This document shows positions 1-6,110 of a stretch of DNA of 9,996 nt, in pieces. The position numbers were made by a program, and so were the translations under genes. The DNA is from Prevotellaceae bacterium UBA1746. Its GTDB lineage: Bacteria; Bacteroidota; Bacteroidia; Bacteroidales; Bacteroidaceae. The notes beneath the pieces were generated by a model. That model had not been told where the DNA came from, ran no database searches, and worked only from the letters and a program-made list of their open reading frames with translations. Each line of letters opens with the position of its first letter. Position 1 is the stretch's first letter. The stretch covers positions 1 to 9,996 of the forward strand of contig CAJPJR010000068.1 in NCBI GenBank assembly GCA_905369775.1, written 5' to 3'.

Positions 1-330
1 CCCCGCCCACCTCACCCCCCATTCCCCGCCGAAGCCCTCCCCTCGCCCCCGCACAGCAACACGCCCTGCCCGAGCACTTCCGCTCCCCCACGCAGCGCCG
101 ACGCGCACCCGCAGGCTGCACAATGCATTCCTCGCCGACCTCACAACCCATTCCTCGCAGCGCCTCGCTGCCTCCCCTTCCGTTCCGCTTCGGGCACAAA
201 AAAACGGCACCGCACAGTGGATGTGCGATGCCGAATGTCTCGGTCGACCGTCGTTGCGGTCGGTCATTTGGGTTGGTGAGCCGCGCGCTGTTCGCCGCCG
301 TTGCGGGGTGTTGGCGTGTCGGCGTGGGGC
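1..330. other. No recognisable gene; contains rpmA terminator
   Basis: The first 190 bases are very C-rich and G-poor on the plus strand. Two plus-strand frames stay open from the window edge, but they read as proline, arginine and alanine runs with no family I recognise. They could be the tail of a gene entering from the left or simply intergenic sequence. The clear element is the terminator at 198-233. A perfect 10-bp palindrome, CGGTCGACCG, lies at 241-250, and CGACCG/CGGTCG arms at 245-262 could form a small hairpin just after the rpmA stop. Confidence 0.5.
198..233 (-). terminator. Intrinsic terminator of rplU-rpmA
   Basis: Read on the minus strand, a 12-bp stem (CGGCATCGCACA paired with TGTGCGGTGCCG, one G-T wobble) closes a five-base loop and is followed directly by seven T residues (A run at 198-204 on the plus strand). 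This is a textbook Rho-independent terminator. It lies about 100 bases after the rpmA stop, so transcription probably ends here rather than continuing into a further gene. Confidence 0.9.
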
Positions 331-594
331 TTAGGCCTCAGCCTTGGGCTCTACGCTCACGACGCTGCGGTCGCGTGCTCCGCGCTTGAACACGACGGTG
401 CCGTCGGCCAGCGCATAGAGGGTGTGATCGGAACCCATACCCACGTTCTTGCCGGGGTAGTGAGCGGTGCCGCGTTGGCGAACGATGATGTTGCCGGCTA
501 CGCAAGCCTGTCCGCCCCAGATCTTAACACCCAGACGTTGTGATGCCGATTCACGGCCGTTCTTCGAACTACCTACACCTTTTTTGTGTGCCAT
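331..594 (-). CDS. rpmA: 50S ribosomal protein L27
   Basis: This 87-residue protein is bacterial L27 of the large ribosomal subunit, whose N-terminus reaches the peptidyl-transferase centre. The start MAHKKGVGSSKNGRES is the near-invariant L27 N-terminus without the cleaved leader found in Firmicutes. The core includes RLGVKIWGG, NIIVRQRGT and DHTLYALADG, and the length fits the family. It starts 21 bases after the rplU stop and shares its transcript, which ends at the hairpin at 198-233. The short acidic tail (VEPKAEA) is unremarkable. No Shine-Dalgarno sequence precedes the ATG, as is usual in Bacteroidota. In Bacteroides the next gene is often serS; none is visible here. Confidence 0.97.
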   Translation of the reverse strand: MAHKKGVGSSKNGRESASQRLGVKIWGGQACVAGNIIVRQRGTAHYPGKNVGMGSDHTLYALADGTVVFKRGARDRSVVSVEPKAEA

Positions 595-615
595 TGTGTT
601 GTGTGTGTTAAGTGG

Positions 616-933
616 TTATGCGATAACTTCTTTGATGGTGACTTCGGTAAACTGGTGGCGATAGCCGTTGAGTTTACGATGTCCTTTGCGGCGCTTCTTG
701 TGGAAGACGAGCACCTTGTCGCCCTTAACGAGGGGAGTGGTGACTTCAGCGACTACTTTCGCGCCTTCGACGGTGGGGGCGCCCACTTTCACCGCGCCGT
801 CGGCGTCGATGAGGAGCACTTTGTCGAATTCAACAGTTTGTCCGCTTTCGGCATTGCGGACGCGGTCTACGAAAAGCTTGCGGCCTTGCTCGACCTTAAA
901 CTGATGACCGTTGATCTCTACGATTGCGTACAT
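616..933 (-). CDS. rplU: 50S ribosomal protein L21
   Basis: This 105-residue protein is L21, a 23S rRNA-binding protein of the large subunit. It begins MYAIVEINGHQFKVEQG and carries the family blocks KVLLID, VGAPTVEGAKV and the basic signature FHKKRRKGHRKLNGYRHQ near the C-terminus. The ATG at 933 is chosen because it matches the conserved L21 N-terminus; the open frame continues upstream to 1029, but that stretch has no L21 similarity. It is the first gene of the rplU-rpmA operon, with a strong promoter at 1074-1105 and a leader of about 130 bases that could carry regulatory structure, although I see no clear fold. Confidence 0.97.
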   Translation of the reverse strand: MYAIVEINGHQFKVEQGRKLFVDRVRNAESGQTVEFDKVLLIDADGAVKVGAPTVEGAKVVAEVTTPLVKGDKVLVFHKKRRKGHRKLNGYRHQFTEVTIKEVIA

Positions 934-1073
934 GAGATGTGTGATTGATTTGGATAAAACGGTTTTTTCCGGGGGGCGCGCTTCGCTCCTTCGTCCGCTC
1001 CCTTCCTTTCGAAACGGCGCGGCACGCACGGGGCGACGCGACTTCTTGGGCCTCGTCGGACTCTATACGGGCG

Positions 1074-1105
1074 CAAAAGTACGACTTTTTCGGTGAATGG
1101 GCAAA
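1074..1105 (-). promoter_or_regulatory. Bacteroidota-type promoter for rplU-rpmA
   Basis: On the minus strand a TTTG box (plus-strand 1102-1105) is followed after exactly 20 bases by TACTTTTG (plus-strand 1074-1081). This matches the Bacteroidota housekeeping consensus TTTG / TAnnTTTG at -33 and -7. The start point should lie near 1066, giving a leader of about 130 bases before rplU. The promoter lies just after the end of the defence operon, so rplU does not depend on read-through from it. Confidence 0.85.
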
Positions 1106-1159
1106 TACTGCACTATTTTTTAGGGGTTTTGCCGTCAACTTGCGCCGAATGGAAGGAGA

Positions 1160-1188
1160 CGCACCGAAAAAATCTCATTTGCGGTGCG
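1160..1188 (-). terminator. Weak hairpin at the end of ptuB
   Basis: Seven-base arms CGCACCG and CGGTGCG (plus-strand 1160-1166 and 1182-1188) surround a 15-base loop that contains the ptuB stop codon. On the transcript the six U residues lie in the loop and not after the stem, so this is not a normal intrinsic terminator. It may be a weak transcription end or an mRNA 3' structure. No better terminator is seen before the rplU promoter. Confidence 0.35.
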
Positions 1189-1924
1189 GAGCAGGCATAG
1201 CAACGCTGAGCAAAGTCTGTTTGGCCGCTTCCAAATGCTCGTCCCACGCGCCTCGTTCGCGCAAGAGGGTTTCCAATTTCGCCAATCCGTCGTCTTCATA
1301 AAGCAAATGGGTGGCGATCACCGCGGAATAGGGGTGAGAGGGTCCGGCTTCCTCCATCAGTTGCAGCACTTCTCCGCGCAGCAGGTAGTCGGCAATGGCA
1401 TCTGCTTGGCGCAGCACGCGCTCGATCGCCTCCACAATATATTGTGCGGCCAGGAATCGTGGTGCGGCAAATTGCGTCGCATCGTTCAACCTGAGGACGT
1501 CGATGGTGCGTTGCCCCACGCCCTCTTTGTCACAAGCCCGATAGCGGAATCCCTCCACGTACAGGAAGTCCTTCGGATCGTCCCGCAGGGGGTTGACGAT
1601 GGGTGTTTTTCCCACATCGAGTGCCCCTTTTCCGGCGTTGCAAGTGGCGCACGTCGGCAGCAGATTGCCCCATTCCACCACGCGCTCGGGGTAAATCGAC
1701 TTGGGATAGAAGTGCTCGATGTGCATGACACTCCCATTCGTTTCCAAAGGCGCCTCGGAGTAGGCACATTTGTTGTGCGTCATCTCGCAAAGCACCCTTT
1801 TGAGGGTCTCGCCCACCGCGCCCTCTCTCCACACGGGCTTTTTCTTTTCGCGATATTCGGCCGTCAGTCGGTCTTTCTGCGCAGTCAGTTCCGGAGGTTC
1901 CGGAGGGAGTTCAAGCTTGATCAT
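1175..1924 (-). CDS. ptuB: Septu PtuB-like HNH endonuclease
   Basis: This 249-residue protein is an HNH nuclease of the TIGR02646-like family and the probable effector of a Septu anti-phage system. The ββα-metal core reads MHIEHFYPKS (residues 67-76, with His71 the likely general base), then EWGNLLPTCATCN (84-96) and IVNPLRDDP (109-117), the order typical of this family. The first zinc-type knuckle reads CAYSE (53-57) where many relatives have CAYCE, so one possible zinc ligand is serine; I believe some homologues share this. The C-terminal part is helical with no recognised domain. The ATG at 1924 overlaps the end of ptuA by 14 bases, so the two are probably translationally coupled and made in a fixed ratio. 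Known PtuA-PtuB pairs form a complex; that this pair does so is inferred. Confidence 0.88.
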   Translation of the reverse strand: MIKLELPPEPPELTAQKDRLTAEYREKKKPVWREGAVGETLKRVLCEMTHNKCAYSEAPLETNGSVMHIEHFYPKSIYPERVVEWGNLLPTCATCNAGKGALDVGKTPIVNPLRDDPKDFLYVEGFRYRACDKEGVGQRTIDVLRLNDATQFAAPRFLAAQYIVEAIERVLRQADAIADYLLRGEVLQLMEEAGPSHPYSAVIATHLLYEDDGLAKLETLLRERGAWDEHLEAAKQTLLSVAMPAPHRK

Positions 1925-3104
1925 GCCGTCTTTTCAATTGTCCCAATTGGAGATCAAACATTCTGCGCAGCGGGTCGTCTGCCTTCATCAGTCGATCCAG
2001 TTCTTCGTAGGCCTTTACAGCCTGCTGCAGATCCTCTTCGTCGAGCGCCTTGTTGAAGTTTTCAACCTGCAGATTGTAATAGTCCGAATGGATCTTCTCG
2101 CCCAATCCCATGGTTTCCGACAAGATATCCTCCACGGTCCAACCGCGGAAATCGCTACGAGGACAATGCTTAAAAGCCACTTCCCCACTTTCCGCATCGC
2201 GACGCAGCACATAGAGGTTCACGTCCTCCATCGATTGCAGCACATGTGGACTGTGGGTCGTGACGATAAACTGCACATTGGGGAAGATCTTCGAAAGCGT
2301 GGGCACAAGATCGCGCTGCCACTTGGGATGCAGGTGCAAATCAATCTCGTCTACCAGCACAACAGCCTCTTCGTGCAAGGGATTTTCGGCGTCGGGATAC
2401 AATTCAAACATCCGCTTGCAGAAATCTGCGAGCCACGTCAAAGTGGTTTGATAGCCGAAGCCCAGTTCTTCAAAACGAACGTCGCCATCTTTTCCGGCAG
2501 AAAAGACAACGACTACGTGCTCATTATCACCATCTTTCTTAAAAGAAAAATCCGTCACGCCGGGAAACAAGTCACTTCTCACCAAATCGTGCATCTTCTC
2601 CAGCCGCTTTTGAGACTTCTCGCTGCCGCTCTTCTGCGAATAGTCCAACTGCAGTAACCACTCTTGGAAATCCGACAAGCGAGCGTTGCTATTAAAAAGC
2701 GTTTCTGTGGGATTCCCTTCGCGTTCACTGAGCGCTGTTCGCGCAGGATAACGACTCACACCATAACCATATATATGCAGATCAACAGGCTCTTCTGAAT
2801 AACCGTCTCCTTTGGGATCGTAGCCCCATTTCCTCCCGCCTACTCGGGAAATCACCTTGGAAAAGAAGCCCTCAAATAAACCAAGTGGAACATACCAATC
2901 CTTGAATTCCGAATCCGCTTCCCTTTTGAAATTCATTTTTGCTGGAGCCAACTGCGCCAACGCCCGCAGAACATTCGTCTTACCCGTATTATTCTCGCCG
3001 AGCAACACCGTCCACTGCCTAATCTCGCCGTCCGCACCACGACAATCCACGGCTAAGTCTTTGATGCACTTATAATTCTGAATGGAAAAGCTTTCAATTT
3101 TCAT
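1911..3104 (-). CDS. ptuA: Septu PtuA-like ATPase
   Basis: This 397-residue protein is an ABC/SMC-type ATPase of the OLD/AAA_15-like group and the probable sensor-regulator of the Septu system. It begins MKIESFSIQNYKCIKDL, the usual start of these ATPases, followed by Walker A GENNTGKT (residues 36-43), a signature-like ELGFGYQT (213-220), Walker B VVLVDEID (248-255) and the switch-histidine motif TTHSP (282-286). A helical C-terminal part (about 335-397) follows. No TOPRIM domain is seen, which separates it from OLD nucleases. The ATG at 3104 is preferred because homology starts there; an in-frame ATG at 3185 would add 27 unconserved residues and also lies after the promoter. Its partner ptuB overlaps the 3' end. 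The gene is more A+T-rich than its flanks, suggesting horizontal gain. The same pair occurs with some retrons, but no reverse transcriptase is present here. Confidence 0.88.
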   Translation of the reverse strand: MKIESFSIQNYKCIKDLAVDCRGADGEIRQWTVLLGENNTGKTNVLRALAQLAPAKMNFKREADSEFKDWYVPLGLFEGFFSKVISRVGGRKWGYDPKGDGYSEEPVDLHIYGYGVSRYPARTALSEREGNPTETLFNSNARLSDFQEWLLQLDYSQKSGSEKSQKRLEKMHDLVRSDLFPGVTDFSFKKDGDNEHVVVVFSAGKDGDVRFEELGFGYQTTLTWLADFCKRMFELYPDAENPLHEEAVVLVDEIDLHLHPKWQRDLVPTLSKIFPNVQFIVTTHSPHVLQSMEDVNLYVLRRDAESGEVAFKHCPRSDFRGWTVEDILSETMGLGEKIHSDYYNLQVENFNKALDEEDLQQAVKAYEELDRLMKADDPLRRMFDLQLGQLKRRHDQA

Positions 3105-3234
3105 AAGAGGAGAAGCGTTTTTACCCGATATTTCACGGCGATACGAACGAGTGGGGAGAAAGGTTTTAACGATCGATCGCTGCACGCAAAAGAAGTGGGT
3201 GCCAGACGGGCGACGTTCGAAACGGTTTACACTG

Positions 3235-3266
3235 CAAATATATGAAAAACAACGCGTTTAGACAAA
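3235..3266 (-). promoter_or_regulatory. Promoter of the ptuA-ptuB operon
   Basis: On the minus strand TTTG (plus-strand 3263-3266) is followed after exactly 20 bases by TATATTTG (plus-strand 3235-3242), an exact fit to the Bacteroidota TTTG / TAnnTTTG promoter. Transcription should start near 3227, leaving a leader of about 120 bases before the preferred ptuA ATG, or about 42 bases if the upstream ATG at 3185 is used. Confidence 0.85.
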
Positions 3267-3306
3267 CGAATGTAACTTTTTTCGAGGTATAAAACACACA
3301 TTTAGC

Positions 3307-3347
3307 CCCAAACAAAACCACGCCGACGCGAGGGGCGTCGGCGTGGT
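3307..3347 (-). terminator. Intrinsic terminator after the DUF5675 gene
   Basis: A perfect stem of CCACGCCGACGC with GCGTCGGCGTGG, extendable to 13 bp by one A-T pair, closes a five-base loop (3330-3334). On the minus strand it is followed by a T-rich run (TTTTGTTTG). It ends the transcript coming from the DUF5675 gene and isolates it from the Septu promoter just downstream. The opposite side has no T run, so it acts in one direction only. Confidence 0.88.
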
Positions 3348-3376
3348 GGGAAAGAAATGAGCGGAACGTGGCCGCC

Positions 3377-3802
3377 CTACTCCACTCGGAGGCGGAGGGG
3401 TGCAGGAAGGGCGTGGAGGGTCTGCATCAGGCAGTGGAAGGTGTCGACACTGTCGGCAAGACGGAGGACGCCGGCGGCGCGACCGATTAGCACGCAACCC
3501 GAAGAGTCAGCGGGTCGGTTGCCGGGATGGATGAGAATGCCGGCACGGCCGGGGACGCCCTCCAAACGTGGCAGTCGCGCCCCCCAAGCCGCCGACCATC
3601 GGCGGGGCGAGCGGGCAAAGCGTGGCGAAACCACGTCGAGGCGCAGCGCATATTCGCCCGCGGGAATGGCCGGATGCGCCCCCGAAGCGGGCGGTTCGAG
3701 CGTGGCCATGGGCGATTGTCCGCTCTCGGCGGGAAAAAACAGCACCCCTTCCGTGCCCCCGGGCAGGTGGGCGGTGCGGCGCAAACGAATCAATGTAGAC
3801 AT
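3377..3802 (-). CDS. DUF5675-family protein, possible cell-wall-active
   Basis: This 141-residue protein fits the DUF5675 family, small proteins common in Bacteroidota phages and chromosomal phage-like cassettes, often beside lysis genes. The diagnostic blocks are AIPAGEYALRL (residues 45-55), SPRF (59-62), PRLEGVPGRAGILIHPGN (78-95) and SSGCVLIG (100-107). His92 and Cys103 recall the His/Cys pair of L,D-transpeptidases, but a peptidoglycan-directed role is inference. No signal peptide is visible. The ATG at 3802 is chosen because the family homology begins there; the frame stays open upstream to an ATG at 3883 without similarity. It ends at the strong terminator 3307-3347. The 197 bases before it hold no gene. 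Its neighbours, a holin-like and an HU-like protein, favour a phage-derived module. Confidence 0.75.
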   Translation of the reverse strand: MSTLIRLRRTAHLPGGTEGVLFFPAESGQSPMATLEPPASGAHPAIPAGEYALRLDVVSPRFARSPRRWSAAWGARLPRLEGVPGRAGILIHPGNRPADSSGCVLIGRAAGVLRLADSVDTFHCLMQTLHALPAPLRLRVE

Positions 3803-3955
3803 CTGGGAAAAATTGACGTAGTGAATGAAATACGAGCGCCCCTTGCGGCGCCCGTCACAAATGATAGAAGGCGTGCCCCCCAAAGCCCCCGCCGCACAAC
3901 CGCAAACCCCGCGGCACGGCGGGAGCGTAGAAGGAAGCCGAAGGGCGCACGCCGA

Positions 3956-3988
3956 CGGCGGGACGAGGCATCGTGCGTCGTCCCGCCG
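3956..3988. other. Perfect 11-bp inverted repeat after the 4000-4518 ORF
   Basis: The arms CGGCGGGACGA (3956-3966) and TCGTCCCGCCG (3978-3988) pair perfectly around an 11-base loop. It lies 11 bases after the stop codon of the 4000-4518 ORF and has no T run on either side. It may stabilise mRNA, act as a weak terminator or bind a protein. Its position gives modest support to a true gene ending at 4000. Confidence 0.5.
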
Positions 3989-3999
3989 CTGGCATCGGG

Positions 4000-4518
4000 C
4001 TATTTCCCCTTGGCGCGGTGTCGGCTCACGCGGCGCAACAGTCGGTCGGCCGTCTGCGCACTGCGCTTCGCCAGGGCGGCATAGCGGGCCTCGCTCGAGT
4101 CCCCCCGATCGCGCACCGCCGAAGGCACCGACCGCTTGGGCGACTGCACCGCCCGTTCAGGGAAAGGCGAATCGAGGAGATCCGAGGACACTATCTCTGT
4201 CAATGAGGGCGCAGACCCCTTAGCCGAAGGCATAGGCCGACGAGAGGAACGAGCAGCCCGTTCGAGGGAAGGCACATCCTCCGCAGGCGCCAACACATCG
4301 CGCACCGCCGCGTGCACATCCCACGCAGCCGAGGGCACATCTCCCGCAGCCGAAGGCATAGGCCGCTCAGCGCAAGGCACCGCCCCACGAGAGGAACGAG
4401 TAGCCCCACGAGAGGAGGGCACATCTCCCGCAGGCGTGGGTGCCTCGATCAATTCGCCGTTTGCGTCGAACGCAAATAACCGGCCACGCCGAGCACGCTG
4501 CCCGCATAGATCAGGCAT
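4000..4518 (-). CDS. Possible heptapeptide-repeat protein
   Basis: The function is not recognised. From the ATG at 4518 the frame encodes 172 residues and overlaps the end of the holin-like gene by 70 bases. Residues 30-106 split into eleven seven-residue units, for example AGDVPSS, RGAVPCA, ERPMPSA, AGDVPSA, AEDVPSL and RRPMPSA. The C-terminal end (SSEARYAALAKRSAQTADRL, then a basic tail) is not repetitive and looks like a basic helix. A perfect inverted repeat follows the stop at once. Against it: the first 20 residues look non-coding, the frame also extends upstream across the holin gene, and a 21-bp repeat keeps any frame open. The true start could be a later GTG or TTG, or the frame could be reached by a -1 shift from the holin gene. 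Its operon position suggests a lysis-cassette or linker-type protein, but that is a guess. Confidence 0.45.
   Translation of the reverse strand: MPDLCGQRARRGRLFAFDANGELIEAPTPAGDVPSSRGATRSSRGAVPCAERPMPSAAGDVPSAAWDVHAAVRDVLAPAEDVPSLERAARSSRRPMPSAKGSAPSLTEIVSSDLLDSPFPERAVQSPKRSVPSAVRDRGDSSEARYAALAKRSAQTADRLLRRVSRHRAKGK
4201..4431. repeat. Eleven imperfect 21-bp tandem repeats
   Basis: Successive 21-base units align in register, for example ACATCCCACGCAGCCGAGGG with a final C, then ACATCTCCCGCAGCCGAAGG with a final C. Variants carry CCACGAGAGGAACGA or GCCGAAGGCATAGGCC. Read on the minus strand each unit is one heptapeptide of the ORF 4000-4518. Some distant units are closer to each other than to adjacent ones, as expected from block duplication rather than single-unit slippage. 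Confidence 0.8.
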
Positions 4519-4649
4519 TGGGCGAAGATCCACAGCACGCTGTCGTGAATCGAACCCATGGGCGGAAAGAGGAGTCCCAGCAGGGCGAACACCACGCCCG
4601 CGGCGAGCAGCGCGACGGCGGTGTGTTCTTGCAGTTTGTAGTGTGTCAT
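4449..4649 (-). CDS. Small holin-like membrane protein
   Basis: This 66-residue protein has two hydrophobic segments (about residues 9-27 and 37-58) around a short loop PPMGSIHDSVLW. The pattern PPxGxIxxSVLxxxxxxxxxAGxxLG is one I recall from small membrane proteins in Bacteroidales phages and HU/amidase cassettes, where they are suspected holins. A role in moving a cell-wall enzyme across the inner membrane, together with the DUF5675 protein downstream, is inference. The ATG at 4649 gives a polar start (MTHYKLQEH) before the first segment; an in-frame ATG at 4706 adds an unconvincing N-terminus. No promoter motif is seen directly upstream, so it may be read from the HU gene side. Its 3' end overlaps the possible heptapeptide-repeat gene. 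Confidence 0.72.
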   Translation of the reverse strand: MTHYKLQEHTAVALLAAGVVFALLGLLFPPMGSIHDSVLWIFAQCLIYAGSVLGVAGYLRSTQTAN

Positions 4650-4980
4650 GAGCAGAAGTTGAGGGGGAAACATCGCGCCGGCGCTCCGCTTCGAGCAACA
4701 GCGCACGGAAAAAAAGCAGACGGGCTAAATCGATTAACCGATAAACAGGGATATCCATTTGTAATAATGTGTTTTATTGAGTAGTGATTGGAGTAAATGA
4801 AACAGATAATGAGCGTATTCTGATGAATATAAGACGAATCAACTTCTTTTCCTTCGGCGATATATGCAATGCAACGCATCCATTTTATTCTTTTACAATG
4901 CTTTATCGTCTTTCATCGAGGAATCACTTTCACCATTGGGCCCAACGAGCCCTTCGGGCGCAGCATCTCCTTAAACAGTG

Positions 4981-5171
4981 CCCCACCCCGAGTTCAAACC
5001 GAGGCAGACACGTGCGCAGCGCAGGCTATTATTATAGAAGTAGCCCCACCCCGACCTCAAACCGAGGCAGTGGCACGCGCACAGCGCAGGCTGTTATTAT
5101 AGAAGTAGCCCACCCCGACTGCAAACCGAGGCAGCGGCATGTGCACCGCGCAGGCCATTATGATAGAAGTT
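4981..5171. repeat. Three copies of a 63-bp tandem repeat
   Basis: The copies start at about 4981, 5044 and 5108. Each has CCCACCCCGA, three variable bases, CAAACCGAGGCAG, a variable GC-rich part ending CGCAGG, and an A+T-rich end close to CTATTATTATAGAAGTAG. The first two are the closest; the third has drifted in the A+T box. The copies do not encode an obvious protein. The A+T box contains TATAAT on the minus strand in two copies, but Bacteroidota promoters do not normally use that motif. Confidence 0.9.
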
Positions 5172-5240
5172 GCCCCCGCCGAGTCCCGCTCCGCGGGATG
5201 CGGAGCGAGACGAAAGGCAGTGCGCCTCAGCGGGCGGAGG

Positions 5241-5257
5241 CACGGCGTCGCGCCGTG
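5241..5257. other. GC-rich hairpin after the HU gene
   Basis: CACGGCG and CGCCGTG form a perfect 7-bp stem with a three-base loop, eight bases beyond the HU stop codon. A second perfect inverted repeat, CGCTCCGC / GCGGAGCG, lies a little further on, near 5187-5207. Neither is followed by a T run on the minus strand, so both are at best weak terminators or mRNA-stabilising ends. Confidence 0.4.
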
Positions 5258-5265
5258 GGCAAGCG

Positions 5266-6033
5266 TCAAGCTCCCCCTGCGGCCGGCGTTCCGCTCACGG
5301 CAGGCGTACCCGTCGAAGGCGCAGCAGGCACAGGCGTTCCCGCGGGCGTGCCCGTCGAAGGTGCGGCAGGCACGGGAGTACCCGGAGGCGTCACGGCCGA
5401 GCCTGCGGCCGAGGTGCCGCTACCCGCAACGGGTCTGCCCGTGGAGGGCGACGTCGTGGGCGAAGGTGCGGCAGGCACAGGCGTACCCGCGGGAGTGCCC
5501 GTCGAGGGAGTCGCAGGCACGGGAGTGCCCGGAGGCGTCACAGCCGAGCCCGCGGCCGAGGAGCCCGTCGAAGGCGCGGGTGCTCCCGGCGTACCGCCGC
5601 CCGTGGGCGAACCACCCTGTTGCGCGTTGGCGCCGTGCTTCTTTTTGTCGCGCTGCACGAAGCTCACGGCGTGGTCCTTCACGGAGAGGGCGCGACGAAT
5701 GCGCGACGAGGGGTGGAACACCACGTGCACCCGCTTGATCTGCCCCACGCCCGCCAGTTCGGGCAAGCCCACGCCCGCCGAGCAACGGAGGGTGGGACGG
5801 AAGGAACCCAGGTCGCCGAGTCGCACGCTGCGTCCCTGTCGGAGACTGTCGATGATCTCGACCTCGAGTGCGTCGACCACGGCCTTCACGTCGGCCGAAG
5901 CCAGGGTGCACTTCTTCTCGATGCGCTCGATGATGTGCATGTGGTCGTCGGCCACGGGGGTGACGAGTTGGGGATAGTAGAGGAGTTTGCCGGTTTTGAA
6001 GTGCTTGCGGCGAACGATGTGGTAGGTTAACAT
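5266..6033 (-). CDS. HU-HIG family DNA-binding protein with repeat tail
   Basis: This 255-residue protein has an N-terminal histone-like HU domain of the type typical of Bacteroidota (HU-HIG / TIGR01201). It starts MLTYHIVRRKHFKTGKLLYY, continues through the helical part (about 29-66), and has the HU turn VRLGDLGSFRPTL (70-82) and a basic stretch QRDKKKHG (127-134). Such proteins bind and bend DNA. Residues 140-255 form a Pro/Thr/Ala/Gly tail of 7- and 14-residue units (TPVPAAP, STGTPAG). A 49-residue block at 159-207 is repeated from 208. The ATG at 6033 is chosen because HU homology begins there; the frame stays open much further upstream only because the neighbouring array lacks minus-strand stops. 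No promoter box was found in the 70 unique bases upstream. The tail could be a flexible spacer or a site for modification; this is inference. Confidence 0.88.
   Translation of the reverse strand: MLTYHIVRRKHFKTGKLLYYPQLVTPVADDHMHIIERIEKKCTLASADVKAVVDALEVEIIDSLRQGRSVRLGDLGSFRPTLRCSAGVGLPELAGVGQIKRVHVVFHPSSRIRRALSVKDHAVSFVQRDKKKHGANAQQGGSPTGGGTPGAPAPSTGSSAAGSAVTPPGTPVPATPSTGTPAGTPVPAAPSPTTSPSTGRPVAGSGTSAAGSAVTPPGTPVPAAPSTGTPAGTPVPAAPSTGTPAVSGTPAAGGA
5269..5616. repeat. Repeats encoding the HU C-terminal tail
   Basis: On the minus strand this stretch encodes 42-bp (14-residue) units such as TPVPATPSTGTPAG and TPVPAAPSTGTPAG, built from 21-bp halves. A 147-bp block (7 x 21) beginning SAAGSAVTPPG occurs twice, with the second copy shortened at the gene end. 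Tail length is therefore likely to vary between strains. Confidence 0.85.
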
Positions 6034-6110
6034 GTTGGGATAAGTGTTTTGAAGTGAAACAAGTGTCGTGTCGGTGTGCTCCGTCGGCCCTCGCGTCGGC
6101 GGCGCGGCGG

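Larger units (their letters stand above)
4650..5265. other. Intergenic gap: A+T-rich island and tandem repeats
   Basis: No convincing gene is seen between the holin-like gene and the HU gene. Positions about 4740-4930 are strikingly A+T-rich compared with everything around them and contain the near-palindrome ATCGATTAACCGAT at 4729-4742. The open frames here are short or lack family resemblance. Positions 4981-5171 hold a 63-bp tandem repeat, and 5170-5260 hold two short GC-rich inverted repeats after the HU stop. I find no TTTG / TAnnTTTG promoter on the minus strand here. The island may be a remnant of a lost gene or an insertion scar. Confidence 0.5.

Noticed and set aside
1184..2657. Plus-strand ORFs of about 290 codons opposite ptuA and ptuB
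   Set aside because: The minus-strand frames carry full ATPase and HNH motif sets; the plus-strand products match nothing.
1911..3266. Retron with PtuA-PtuB effectors
   Set aside because: No reverse transcriptase or msr/msd-like region lies next to the pair; the upstream gene is DUF5675 behind a terminator.
4000..4758. A 252-residue minus-strand protein starting at 4758
   Set aside because: It would run out of frame through the whole holin-like gene, and its N-terminal half has no recognisable features; only the part from about 4518 is considered possible.
4981..5171. tRNA-like or tandem TATAAT promoter elements in the 63-bp repeat
   Set aside because: The TTCAAA resembling a T-loop is in one copy only and no cloverleaf can be formed. 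TATAAT is not the Bacteroidota consensus and is lost in the third copy.
4784..6030. Plus-strand ORFs of 397 and 286 codons opposite the HU gene
   Set aside because: They cross the tandem repeats and lie opposite a well-supported HU domain; their products are repeat-derived or Arg-rich without family features.
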